A stretch of DNA of 33,251 nt from WHSW01 sp035296705 (GTDB lineage: Bacteria; Actinomycetota; Thermoleophilia; Solirubrobacterales; 70-9), in NCBI GenBank assembly GCA_035296705.1, contig DATHAL010000015.1, positions 1-33,251 of the forward strand. The letters are read 5' to 3'. Every line of letters begins with the position of its first letter. Within the stretch, counting starts at the first letter, position 1. The position numbers and the translations under genes are program-made. Shown here piece after piece: positions 8,778 to 16,670 of the stretch. Under the pieces are notes generated by a model. That model was not told the origin of the DNA, made no database searches, and saw only the letters and a list, made by a program, of their open reading frames with translations.

Positions 8778-9584
8778 ATGGTCAGAACTGTCGCTGACAG
8801 GGCATTCCTTCCCGCAAAATCGCTGTTCGAGCAGGTCGGGAACATGATGATCCTGACCGGCAAGACGATCACCGCGACCGTGAGGCCGCCGTATCCATAC
8901 GGCGGTGAGTTCATCGGCCAGTTCCTGTTCGCGCTCCAGCTCTGTTGGTTTCCGATGCTGATCTCGACGGTCGCCTTCGGGTTCGGGGCGCCCGGTCTGC
9001 AGGCCGCGAACTTCCTGAGCCTGTTCGGCGCGCTCGACCGGCTCGGCGGCTTCTTCATCCTCGCGAGCGTCCGCGAGTTCGCGCCGTTCGTCACCGCGGT
9101 CGTAGTCGCCGGCGTGGCCGGGACCGCGATCACCGCCGATCTCGGCGCCCGGAAGATCCGCGAGGAGCTCGACGCCCTCCAGGTGCTCGGCGTCGACCCG
9201 ATCAAGAACCTCGTCGTCCCCCGGTTCCTCGCCCTGATGCTGATCACGGGGCTGCTCGACATCTACGCGCTGCTCTTCGGGATCGCCGGCGGGATCTTCG
9301 CCGAGATCGCCTACGGGCAGCCGCTCGGAGGCTTCTTCGCCACCCTGTTCAACAACGCCTCGGTCACCGACCTGTGGGGGTCGATCCTGAAGACGACCCT
9401 GTTCGGGGCGATCATCGCGATCGTCTGCTCCTACAAAGGGATGAATGCGTCCGGAGGCGCCGAGGGGGTGGGCAGAGCCGTGAACGAGGCGGTCGTGATC
9501 GCCTTCCTCGGCGTATTCGCGTTCAACTACGTATTCACCCAGACGTTGCTTGCGACCCACCCCGAAATCTCGGTTATCAAATGA
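8778..9584 (+). CDS. YrbE/MlaE-family ABC permease, first copy
   Basis: Integral membrane permease of an Mce/Mla-type lipid transporter, 268 aa. The ATG at 8778 is supported by GGAGGAG just upstream. The MlaE core is recognisable. After a short amphipathic N-terminus come about five membrane segments, and the conserved cytoplasmic coupling segment reads REELDALQVLGVDPIKNLV, preceded by the FVTAVVVAGVAGTAITADLGAR segment (positions about 104-125). A C-terminal GxxxSxGAxGVGRAVNEAVV-type stretch follows. In mycobacteria, YrbEA/YrbEB pairs form the channel for lipid import with MceG (Mkl). Its stop overlaps the start of a 44-codon ORF by ATGA, and the second permease follows 130 bp later. Confidence 0.92.
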   Translation: MVRTVADRAFLPAKSLFEQVGNMMILTGKTITATVRPPYPYGGEFIGQFLFALQLCWFPMLISTVAFGFGAPGLQAANFLSLFGALDRLGGFFILASVREFAPFVTAVVVAGVAGTAITADLGARKIREELDALQVLGVDPIKNLVVPRFLALMLITGLLDIYALLFGIAGGIFAEIAYGQPLGGFFATLFNNASVTDLWGSILKTTLFGAIIAIVCSYKGMNASGGAEGVGRAVNEAVVIAFLGVFAFNYVFTQTLLATHPEISVIK

Positions 9585-9715
9585 CGCTGAATAACTCGCG
9601 CCACGTCCTCCGCTCCCGCCCTGAATCAATGGCGCTCGGATACGCCTCGCGCATTTCATGCTGCTCCCGCGTCCGGGCGTGCGCGGTGGCGGGCCAACAC
9701 GGAGTGGCCGTTTAA
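9581..9715 (+). CDS. Candidate 44-aa small protein between the two YrbE genes
   Basis: The 45-codon ORF starts at an ATG overlapping the TGA of the first permease (ATGA, 9581-9584) and ends in a TAA overlapping the ATG of the second permease (TAATG, 9713-9717). Both junctions are the overlap forms used for translational coupling. The peptide starts MTLNNSRHVLRSRPES and contains four Cys and no membrane segment. About three quarters of its codons end in G or C, lower than the neighbouring genes but above neutral expectation. I recognise no family. It may be a real small protein, or a coupling ORF whose only role is to deliver ribosomes to the second permease. Confidence 0.4.
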   Translation: MTLNNSRHVLRSRPESMALGYASRISCCSRVRACAVAGQHGVAV

Positions 9716-10512
9716 TGCCCGGTTGGCTCGCGGTCCCGCGCGATTGGCTTGCGTCCCTCGGCGACATCGCTCGCTTCTGCGGCAAGGTGATGGGGATCGT
9801 CTACTCGGGCCGCGTGATGCGATTCTTCGGCGAGGCGCTTCGACAGGCCGGGATCCTGATTCTCGGCTCGACGATCGTGATCTGGGGGCTCGTCTTCATC
9901 CTCGGCCTCCAGTGCGGGATCGAGGGCGCCTACTTCAACCGGTCGGTCGGCGCCCCGGCATACGCGGGCGTGTTCGCCGCATGGTGTGACCTGCGCGAGG
10001 TGATCCCGTACGCGTTCGGGTACATGATGGCCGCCAAGGTCGGCACCGGGATCGTGGCCGAGCTCGGCGCGATGCGGATCTCCGATGAGATCGACGCGCT
10101 CGAGGTGATGGGCGTCAACCCGATGATCTTCCTCTGCGGCACGCGGCTGCTGGGCGCCTGGATGACGCTGCCGTTCATGTACCTGGCGGCGATCGGCGTC
10201 GGCTACCTCGCCTCGTACCTGGCTGTGGTCGAGCAGATCGGTGAGGTCTCGTCCGGCGGCTACTTCCTGATCTTCTGGATGTTCCAGAACCCGCCCGACC
10301 TGATATTCAGCTTGATCAAAGCCATGTTCATGGCGACCGCGATCGTGCTCGTCGGTTGCTATTACGGCTACACCGCCTCGGGTGGGCCCGTCGGCGTGGG
10401 CACGGCGACGGCGAAATCGATGGTGCTCAACATCGTCCTCGTTCACATCATCGGGATGATGGGAACCCTGGTCTTCTGGGGAGCGAATCCGCGGGCACCG
10501 ATAGGCGGTTGA
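9715..10512 (+). CDS. YrbE/MlaE-family ABC permease, second copy
   Basis: Second permease of the lipid transporter, 265 aa. Start at ATG 9715; GGAGTGG about 9 nt upstream is a weak ribosome binding site, and the overlapping TAATG suggests coupling to the small ORF before it. The YrbE coupling segment reads ISDEIDALEVMGVNPMIFL, preceded by YMMAAKVGTGIVAELGAM. The C-terminal GCYYGYTASGGPVGVGTATA matches the conserved end of the family. The extra hydrophobic residues and Cys97-type positions in the first half are not shared with the first copy, so the two are diverged paralogues, as in yrbEA/yrbEB pairs. The ATPase gene follows after 17 bp. Confidence 0.92.
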   Translation: MPGWLAVPRDWLASLGDIARFCGKVMGIVYSGRVMRFFGEALRQAGILILGSTIVIWGLVFILGLQCGIEGAYFNRSVGAPAYAGVFAAWCDLREVIPYAFGYMMAAKVGTGIVAELGAMRISDEIDALEVMGVNPMIFLCGTRLLGAWMTLPFMYLAAIGVGYLASYLAVVEQIGEVSSGGYFLIFWMFQNPPDLIFSLIKAMFMATAIVLVGCYYGYTASGGPVGVGTATAKSMVLNIVLVHIIGMMGTLVFWGANPRAPIGG

Positions 10513-10529
10513 GAAAGGGGCCTTCCGAG

Positions 10530-11552
10530 ATGGACGAACGCGAACGAATCGACGAGGAGCCGGGCACGGAGGAGCAGGTGGCCGAAGAGCAGCCCGAGGA
10601 TCACCAGGTCGACCCGCGCCGCCAGCAGGAGGAGGAGTACGGACGCTTTGCGGAGGAGGTCGACGGGGATCCCGGCCGTTACGAGGAGCCGGCGCCGGAG
10701 CTCGGCGCGCTTCACCGGGACTACTCGATCCCCGGGGTGAACCCGAACGAGTCGAACCCGTACCGCTGGCACACTGGCGAGAAGCGCGACCACGGCGGCG
10801 AGGACGCGATCGAGGTGATCGACGTCGTCAAGCAGTTCGGCCGCACGCGGATCCTGAACGGCCTCAACCTCGGGCTCCCGGACAACCAGATCTCGATGGT
10901 CCTCGGCCCGTCGGGGACCGGCAAGAGCGTGCTGATCAAGCACATCGTCGGGCTGCTCTACCCGGACTCGGGCGACATCCTCGTGCACGGCGAGTCGGTG
11001 CCGAGCATGAGCGACGACGAGCTCTTCGAGATGCGCAAGAAGTTCGGCCTCCTGTTCCAGGACGGCGCGCTGTTCGGCTCGATGAACGTCTACGACAACA
11101 CCGCCTTCCCGCTTCGCCAGCACACCGACAAGGGCGAGGAGGAGATCGCCGAGATCGTCAACCGGAGGCTGCGCGAGGTCGGGCTCGCCGAGGCGACCGA
11201 CAAGATGCCGAACGAGCTCTCCGGCGGGATGCGCAAGCGCGCCGGCTTCGCCCGGGCGCTCGTTCTCGATCCGGCGATCGTGATGTTCGACGAGCCCGAC
11301 TCTGGCCTCGACCCGGTGCGCACGGCGCTGCTCTGCGAGCTGATCCGCGAGGTGCATGAGGAGAACGGCGGCTGTTACCTCGTGATCAGCCACGATCTCG
11401 GCACCGCCCGGCGGATCGCCGACTTCATCGCGGTGCTCTGGAAGGGGAGGATCGTCGAGTCCGGCCCCTCCGAGGAACTCTTCAACTCCGACAATGAGTT
11501 CGTCTCGCAGTTCCTGAACGCCGAGACCCAGGGCCCATTGGCCATGGATTAG
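10530..11552 (+). CDS. Mkl/MlaF-type ABC ATPase with long acidic N-terminal extension
   Basis: ATPase partner of the two YrbE permeases, 340 aa. The ABC domain begins near residue 93: Walker A GPSGTGKS (126-133), signature LSGGMRKR, Walker B IVMFDEPDSGLDP and H-loop VISHD. The phrase EPDSGLDP and the GLLFQDGALF Q-loop are typical of the MlaF/MceG subfamily. The first roughly 90 residues are unusual, very rich in Glu/Asp/Gln/Pro with no hydrophobic core, and probably disordered; most family members begin directly with the ABC domain. The start at 10530 is preceded by GAAAGGGG about 10 nt upstream. No MCE-domain gene follows, as would be expected in an mce operon. Confidence 0.92.
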   Translation: MDERERIDEEPGTEEQVAEEQPEDHQVDPRRQQEEEYGRFAEEVDGDPGRYEEPAPELGALHRDYSIPGVNPNESNPYRWHTGEKRDHGGEDAIEVIDVVKQFGRTRILNGLNLGLPDNQISMVLGPSGTGKSVLIKHIVGLLYPDSGDILVHGESVPSMSDDELFEMRKKFGLLFQDGALFGSMNVYDNTAFPLRQHTDKGEEEIAEIVNRRLREVGLAEATDKMPNELSGGMRKRAGFARALVLDPAIVMFDEPDSGLDPVRTALLCELIREVHEENGGCYLVISHDLGTARRIADFIAVLWKGRIVESGPSEELFNSDNEFVSQFLNAETQGPLAMD

Positions 11553-11578
11553 TCGACGCCTGCGGCGGCGGGCGTCCC

Positions 11579-11584
11579 TAAGCT
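11579..11584 (+). promoter_or_regulatory. Leaderless -10 element of RND transporter
   Basis: TAAGCT (TANNNT) sits exactly 7 nt before the ATG at 11592, and there is no ribosome binding site. This is the spacing of leaderless transcripts in actinobacteria. It suggests the RND gene can be transcribed separately from the YrbE operon. Confidence 0.55.
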
Positions 11585-11591
11585 GACCGCA

Positions 11592-14255
11592 ATGAGCGAT
11601 CGCTTCGCACGGATCGCGGGGTGGTGCGTCGAGCGGCCGGTCCCGGTGCTTGCGGCGACCGCGCTCGTGGCGCTGATCGCCGCAGTCGGCGCACTGCGGC
11701 TCGAGGCGCGGGCGGGGACCGATCAGTTCGTCGATCGCGGATCTGAGACCTACTCGGCGACCCAGGACTTCAAGGGCAAGTTCGGCGACGACCCCGTCGC
11801 GGTGCTGGTCGAGGGCAACCTGCGCGACCTCGTCCTCACCTCGAACCTCGGGAAGCTGCTCGCGCTCGAGGGCTGCCTCGGCGGGAACGCGCCCGGCGGG
11901 CAGGTGTTCACCGACGAGCCCGCACCGGCGCCGTGCGCCGCGATCGCCGAGACCAAGCCCGCGCAGGTGGTCTACGGCCCGGGGACGTTCCTGAACCAGT
12001 TCGCGACCCAGGCGAGCAAGCTCCTCAACCAGCAGTCGAATGCCGCGGTGCAGCAGGCTCGCGAGGCCGCCGCCCAGGCGGCCGCCGAGGCCCGCCGCCA
12101 GGGGCTCTCGGAGGAGGACCAGCAGGCCGCGGCGCGGGCGGCCGCGAGCGAGGTGATCACGGGCTTCTACCAGCAGGTTCAGGAGCTCGCGCTTCGCTAC
12201 GGGCAGAGCGGGCTGCCGTCGCTCGACTCGCCGACGTTCGTGAGCTCGGTCGTCTTCGACCCGCGGCGGCCGGGGCAGCCGAAACCGAAGTTTGCCTACC
12301 TGTTTCCGAACGCGGACTCGGCGCTGATTTCGGTGCGCCTGCGTCCCGACCTGAGCGACTCCGAGCGCGACGAGGCGATCGAGCTGATCCGCGACGCCGT
12401 CGCCGACCCGAGCTTTCAGATCAAGGACACGACCTACGTCGTCGGCGGTGTCCCGGTCGTCCTCACCGACCTCGCCGACGGGCTCTCGGCCAAGGTCCTC
12501 CTGCTGCTCGCGATCGCCTTCTGCGTGATGGCGATCGCCCTGCTCACGCTGCTGCGCCCGCCGCTTCGCCTGCTGCCGCTCGCTGTCGCGCTCGGCTCGG
12601 CGGCGATCACGTTCGGCGGTCTGGCCGCCCTCGGCGGCTCGCTCACGCTCGCCTCGCTGGCCGTCGTCCCGGTCCTGATCGGGCTCGCGGTCGATTACGC
12701 GATCCAGTTCCAGGCCCGGTTCGCCGAGGCGAGGAGCGGCGGCGCCTCGCCGCCGGCTGCCGCGGTCGAGGCGGCTGCCCGCGGCGCGAGGAACATCGCG
12801 ATCGCCGTTGTCGCAACCGGGGCGGGCTTCCTGGTCCTGCTGCTCTGGCCCGCGCCGGTGATCAGGAGCTTCGGGCTGATGCTGTTGGCCGGGATCGCGA
12901 TCGCCTTCGCGCTCACGATCACGGCCGGGCTCGCGGCGCTCTCGCTCACCGCGCGGGAGGCCCGGTCGCGGCGCCGGCGCCACCCGGCCACCGTCGCCGG
13001 CCCGGCCGCGCGCGCCGCCTCGGCGTGGCGGTCACTCGCGCTGCGGCCGCGGGCGCTCGCCAAGCGAGTCGTGGGCGCGTCGATGGCGCACTCGGGCCGG
13101 GTGCTCGCGCTCGGCGCCCTGCTCGCCGCGGTCGGCTGGATCGTGGGGTCGCGGACCGAGGTGACCGCCGACATTCGCACGCTCCTGCCGTCCGACCTCA
13201 AGGCCTTCCAGGACATCGATGAGCTCGAGCGCGGCACCGGCGTCTCGGGCGAGGTCGACGTCACCGCCAGCGCGTCCGACCTCACCGACCCCGCGGTGAT
13301 CGACTGGATGCGCGACTACAAGGAGCGCGTCCTCGACGACGCCGGCTTCTCGAGCGGCCCGAGCTCCTGCATCGAGCAGCAGGCCGACCTCTGCCCGTCG
13401 ATCGCGCTCCCCGACCTGTTCGACGCTGACGAGGCGGTTCCGTCGCGGGACCGGATCCGCGAGATCCTCTCGCTGCTCCCGCCCTACTTCGCCCAGGCGG
13501 TGGTCGATCGCGACCCCGAGACGGGCGGGATCGGCCATACGGCGGTGATCTCGTTCGGGATCAAGGTGATGCCGTTCGACGAGCAGAAGGAGCTCGTAGA
13601 CCGTATCCGCGCCGAGATCGACCCGCCCGGCACCGCCGATGACCCGCCGCCGGGCGTGAGCGCCGAGGTGGTCGGGCTGCCGGTTCTGATTGCCGACGCG
13701 AGCGCCGACCTCGGCCGCGATCGCTACCTGTTCACGCTGTACGGCGTGCTCGCCGTGGCGCTCGCGCTGCTCGCCGTCTACCGCTCCGTTAGCCGCGCGC
13801 TCGTGCCGCTGGTGCCGATCGCGCTCGCGACCGGCTGGTCCGCGCTCGCGCTCTGGGCGCTCGGGCTCGACCTCAACCCGATGTCGGCGACGCTGGGAGC
13901 GCTGGTGATCGCGATCGCCACCGAGTTCAGCGTCCTGCTCGCCGCGCGCTATGAGGAGGAGCGTCGGCGTGGCGCCGCGCTCGGCGAGGCGATCCGCGGC
14001 GCGTACTCGCGCACCGGCACCGCGGTCGCGGCCTCCGGGATCACGGCGATCGCTGGGTTCGCGGTGCTCGGCGTCAGCGACGTCCCGATGATCAGCGACT
14101 TCGGGCTCCTCACGGTGCTCGATCTGGGGCTCGCGCTCGCCGGCGTCCTGATCGCGCTGCCGGCGACGATCGTCTGGGCCGAGTCCGGCTTCTCGCCATT
14201 CGGGGCGCTGCGCGTGCGGCGCGGGCGTCCGGCCGCGGCCACCGACGCCGGATGA
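11592..14255 (+). CDS. RND-superfamily transporter of the HAE3/MmpL type
   Basis: Large inner-membrane exporter, 887 aa, made of two similar halves. Each half has one membrane helix, an extracytoplasmic domain and a cluster of five helices. The first external domain contains an Ala/Gln-rich helical hairpin (about residues 145-185), probably a coiled coil. The TM4 motif of half one is IGLAVDYAIQFQARF, with the Asp-Tyr pair used for proton relay in MmpL proteins. The equivalent in half two is IAIATEFSVLLAARY, where Asp-Tyr is replaced by Glu-Phe. The domain order fits the hydrophobe/amphiphile efflux-3 family (TIGR00921-like, named from memory). It sits directly after a YrbE/Mkl set, so a lipid or hopanoid-like substrate is plausible but inferred. 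The next gene overlaps its stop by ATGA. Confidence 0.88.
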   Translation: MSDRFARIAGWCVERPVPVLAATALVALIAAVGALRLEARAGTDQFVDRGSETYSATQDFKGKFGDDPVAVLVEGNLRDLVLTSNLGKLLALEGCLGGNAPGGQVFTDEPAPAPCAAIAETKPAQVVYGPGTFLNQFATQASKLLNQQSNAAVQQAREAAAQAAAEARRQGLSEEDQQAAARAAASEVITGFYQQVQELALRYGQSGLPSLDSPTFVSSVVFDPRRPGQPKPKFAYLFPNADSALISVRLRPDLSDSERDEAIELIRDAVADPSFQIKDTTYVVGGVPVVLTDLADGLSAKVLLLLAIAFCVMAIALLTLLRPPLRLLPLAVALGSAAITFGGLAALGGSLTLASLAVVPVLIGLAVDYAIQFQARFAEARSGGASPPAAAVEAAARGARNIAIAVVATGAGFLVLLLWPAPVIRSFGLMLLAGIAIAFALTITAGLAALSLTAREARSRRRRHPATVAGPAARAASAWRSLALRPRALAKRVVGASMAHSGRVLALGALLAAVGWIVGSRTEVTADIRTLLPSDLKAFQDIDELERGTGVSGEVDVTASASDLTDPAVIDWMRDYKERVLDDAGFSSGPSSCIEQQADLCPSIALPDLFDADEAVPSRDRIREILSLLPPYFAQAVVDRDPETGGIGHTAVISFGIKVMPFDEQKELVDRIRAEIDPPGTADDPPPGVSAEVVGLPVLIADASADLGRDRYLFTLYGVLAVALALLAVYRSVSRALVPLVPIALATGWSALALWALGLDLNPMSATLGALVIAIATEFSVLLAARYEEERRRGAALGEAIRGAYSRTGTAVAASGITAIAGFAVLGVSDVPMISDFGLLTVLDLGLALAGVLIALPATIVWAESGFSPFGALRVRRGRPAAATDAG

Positions 14256-14962
14256 GCGAGGACGGCGGCGCGGACCGCGAGGAGCGCAGCCGCCCCGCCA
14301 ACCGCTACTCGCTCTTCGTCGGGCTCGCGTTCATCGCCCTTGTCGTAATCGCGACCGTCAACACGCTGCGGACGCGCGACGACGGCATCCTCGGGGGCTC
14401 GAGCACGGAGCCGGGGGCGCCGCTCGCGGAGTTTGCGGTCCCGGACCTGCGCGGCGACACACCGGGCGACGCCAACGTCTATCAGGACGATTGCGCCACC
14501 TCATCGAACCCGTGTCCCTCCGACGACCGCCGCACGCCCGCGTGCCGCGTCGAGATCGCCGAGATCATCCGCGTCTGCGACCTCTTCGACCGCCCGCTGG
14601 TGATCTCGTTCTGGTTCACGGAGGGCGCCGACTGCCTACCCGCGCAGGACGCCGTCGACCGGGTCGCGCGGCGCTACGGCGATCGCGTCAACTTCCTGTC
14701 GATCAACGTGCGCGACGACCGCGACGCGGCGCGTCAGATCGTGGACGAGCGTGGCTGGAGCATCCCGGCTGGCTACGACGCCGATGGCGCGGTCTCGAAC
14801 CTCTACCGAGTCGGGGTCTGCCCGACTGTCGCGTTCGCGTATCCCGGGGGCCTGCTCGCCTTCGCCAGGATCGGCACCGACGCCGTCACCGAGGCGGCGC
14901 TCGGGCGCGACGTCGGGCGGCTGCTCGACGAGTCGCGGGCGCGGGCGCTGGAGGATCGGTGA
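14252..14962 (+). CDS. Membrane-anchored thioredoxin-fold protein with degenerate active site
   Basis: 236 aa. A basic N-terminus, one membrane helix (about residues 20-40) and an extracytoplasmic thioredoxin/TlpA-like domain. The active-site region reads FWFTEGADCLPAQD, aligning with FWATWCGPC of thioredoxins: the first, nucleophilic Cys is Gly and only the second Cys remains. The cis-Pro loop is present (GVCPTVAFAYPGG), and two further Cys pairs occur in the insertion around residues 80-110 (DDCATSSNPCPSDD, then PACRVE). It probably cannot work as a classical disulfide oxidoreductase. A chaperone, metal-binding or scaffold role, or use of other cysteines, is possible. The start codon overlaps the RND stop, and its own stop overlaps the next GTG, so the three are likely co-translated. 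Confidence 0.78.
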   Translation: MSEDGGADREERSRPANRYSLFVGLAFIALVVIATVNTLRTRDDGILGGSSTEPGAPLAEFAVPDLRGDTPGDANVYQDDCATSSNPCPSDDRRTPACRVEIAEIIRVCDLFDRPLVISFWFTEGADCLPAQDAVDRVARRYGDRVNFLSINVRDDRDAARQIVDERGWSIPAGYDADGAVSNLYRVGVCPTVAFAYPGGLLAFARIGTDAVTEAALGRDVGRLLDESRARALEDR

Positions 14963-15606
14963 GCGACCCGGCCGATCCGCGGCCCGAGGCGGGCGAGGTC
15001 GAGCCCGAGGTCGCCGAGGAGCTGCCGGGGCTCGGGCTTCGCTACACGGTCGTTGACCGCGGGTCGGGCCGGTCGCCGCGCGAGCTCAAGGAACGCTTGC
15101 GGGCGCTCGCCGACCGCATCTCCGGGCCCCAGGCGATCAACTTGCGTCAGCAGCCGATCCCCTGGGCATACCGGGTGTTCTTCCGTCACATCGGGCTCGA
15201 TCCCGACGTGCAGAGGACGCCGATCGAGGAGCTTGTGCTCGAGCGGATGAAGCACGGTGGCTTTCCGAGCCGCAACCTGCTGGACGACGCGCTCACCGTC
15301 GCGATCGTCGAATCCGGCGTCGCACTGATCGCGTTCGACGCCGACCGGGTCGACGGCCGTCTCACGGTGCGGCGCAGCGGCGCCGGTGAGGCACTCGAGG
15401 GCAGACCGGGCGAGCTGCCGCCTGGGACGCTCGTGATCGCGGACGCGGAGCGGCCGCTGACGCTGCTGTTCGGGGCGATGGCGGCGGGTCGCGGCGTCGG
15501 CTCGCGGACCAGGCGGACGATGCTGGTTGCGATCCGGGTCGGGGGCGTGCCGGAGATCGCCGTCGAGGAGGCGCTCTGGCTGGCGAGGAGCGTCTTCCCG
15601 GATTAA
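14959..15606 (+). CDS. B3/4 (PheRS beta-like) domain protein
   Basis: 215 aa from a GTG whose last bases overlap the previous stop (GTGA). The domain resembles the B3/B4 tRNA-editing fold found in the beta chain of phenylalanyl-tRNA synthetase and in free-standing proteins. The recognisable stretch runs from WAYRVFFRHIGLDPDVQRTP through NLLDDALTVAIVESGVALIAFD to RPLTLLFGAM. Stand-alone members are proposed to deacylate mis-charged tRNA or to bind tRNA, but function is unproven for most. The N-terminal 25 residues are acidic and disordered. Its place after the transporter genes gives no clear functional link. Confidence 0.75.
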   Translation: MSDPADPRPEAGEVEPEVAEELPGLGLRYTVVDRGSGRSPRELKERLRALADRISGPQAINLRQQPIPWAYRVFFRHIGLDPDVQRTPIEELVLERMKHGGFPSRNLLDDALTVAIVESGVALIAFDADRVDGRLTVRRSGAGEALEGRPGELPPGTLVIADAERPLTLLFGAMAAGRGVGSRTRRTMLVAIRVGGVPEIAVEEALWLARSVFPD

Positions 15607-15609
15607 ACT
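15604..15609 (+). promoter_or_regulatory. Leaderless -10 element
   Basis: TAAACT (TANNNT) overlaps the stop of the B3/4 gene and lies exactly 7 nt before the ATG at 15617, with no ribosome binding site. It fits a leaderless promoter for the following gene. Confidence 0.5.
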
Positions 15610-15616
15610 CGGGCCC

Positions 15617-16201
15617 ATGGCGTCCGTGGAAGCGATCGCCGATCCAAGGCTGCGAGAGCGCGCGGTCGGAGGGCCGATTGCGCCGGCGACCGAACGCCAC
15701 GCCCGCGCCGATCTGCGACGCCAGGTGGCGCGGCTCGAACGAGAGCTCGCGGAGCTCTTCACGTCGGCGTTCCCGCGGCGGGGCTTCGACTGGGGCGTCG
15801 GGGCCGTCGGCGGGCCGAAGCTGCTTACGATCGGCGACCTCGAGCGGGTTCGCGACGCGCTCGCGGCGCGGTTGCGCGACGCACGCTCGGAGCTCAGGCG
15901 GCAGGCGGAGCGCGAGGAGCAAAGCCGGCTGCGGCTCGAGGCGATGATCGCGGCACCCGAGCGCCACCGCTGGGACATCGTGACGCAGCGTGAGATCGGC
16001 GTCCCCGGATGCGGGCGCTGGGAGTCGCGGCCGCGCTGGGGCCTGCTCGGCATGCTGCTCGGGTGGTGGCGAATCCGGCTCTCGTCGGGTTGTCCGTTAA
16101 CCGAGGGGCTTCGGCCCCCGGCCCGCACGGGTCAGGCATCTGATGGCGAGGAGGCGGCGCAAGCCGCGGCCGCGGCGCCCGACGGCGCCCCCGGCGGCTG
16201 A
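15617..16201 (+). CDS. Small coiled-coil protein with C-terminal Cys/Trp motif, function unknown
   Basis: 194 aa, not recognised. A first coiled coil (about residues 28-55, RRQVARLERELAELF) is followed by a Gly-rich turn and a second helical segment rich in Arg/Glu (about 75-112). After it comes a distinctive stretch, CGRWESRPRWGLLGMLLGWW then SSGCP, which has two Cys and many Trp. It looks like a conserved functional motif, since the surrounding sequence is low in complexity. The last 35 residues are Ala/Pro/Gly-rich. Its 3' end overlaps the next gene by 59 bp in another frame. Confidence 0.6.
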   Translation: MASVEAIADPRLRERAVGGPIAPATERHARADLRRQVARLERELAELFTSAFPRRGFDWGVGAVGGPKLLTIGDLERVRDALAARLRDARSELRRQAEREEQSRLRLEAMIAAPERHRWDIVTQREIGVPGCGRWESRPRWGLLGMLLGWWRIRLSSGCPLTEGLRPPARTGQASDGEEAAQAAAAAPDGAPGG

Positions 16202-16637
16202 GGCGGAGGCGGTCGAGCGCCGGGCGACGGCCGCGCCGCCCCCACGTCCCGCGATCGACGACGAACGCCCGCCGGCGCCGTGGGGTTCGTTTCCCCTCGT
16301 CGAGCTCGTCGTCCTCGTGGCGCTCGTGATGCTCGTGGTGGGTCTGTTCGTAAAGGGCGACCAGGGGCGCGTTCTGCTCGTCACCGGGCTCGCGCTCGGC
16401 TCGCTCGCCGGGCTCGAGCTGGCGATCCGCGAGCACTTCGGCGGCTTTCGCTCCCACACCGTGCTGCTGGCCGGCGCCGCAGGGGTCGCGACGCTCGGGC
16501 TCCTCTTCTACGGTCTGCCGGACCTGCTCGCGCCGCCGTTGCGCCTCCTGGCGGGCCTTGCGGTGGCGCTCGGTGCCGGCTACCTGCTCGCCCGCGCGTT
16601 CCGGGCCCGCACCGGGCGCATCGTCAAGCTGCGCTAG
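16143..16637 (+). CDS. Small membrane protein, function unknown
   Basis: 164 aa. A highly basic, proline- and alanine-rich cytoplasmic N-terminus of about 50 residues is followed by four predicted membrane helices (about 53-70, 79-94, 103-125, 129-150) and a short basic tail. No family recognised. The start lies inside the 3' end of the preceding gene, a 59-bp overlap. It is possible that the true start is further downstream, since no ribosome binding site is evident before the ATG. Confidence 0.6.
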   Translation: MARRRRKPRPRRPTAPPAAEAEAVERRATAAPPPRPAIDDERPPAPWGSFPLVELVVLVALVMLVVGLFVKGDQGRVLLVTGLALGSLAGLELAIREHFGGFRSHTVLLAGAAGVATLGLLFYGLPDLLAPPLRLLAGLAVALGAGYLLARAFRARTGRIVKLR

Positions 16638-16670
16638 CGGCGGCCGCCATCGGGTGCTAACAACTTCCCC

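Noticed and set aside
10443..12983. 846-codon minus-strand ORF across the ATPase and RND genes
   Set aside because: Both plus-strand genes carry intact family motifs there; the ORF is a GC-driven open antisense frame with shadow composition.
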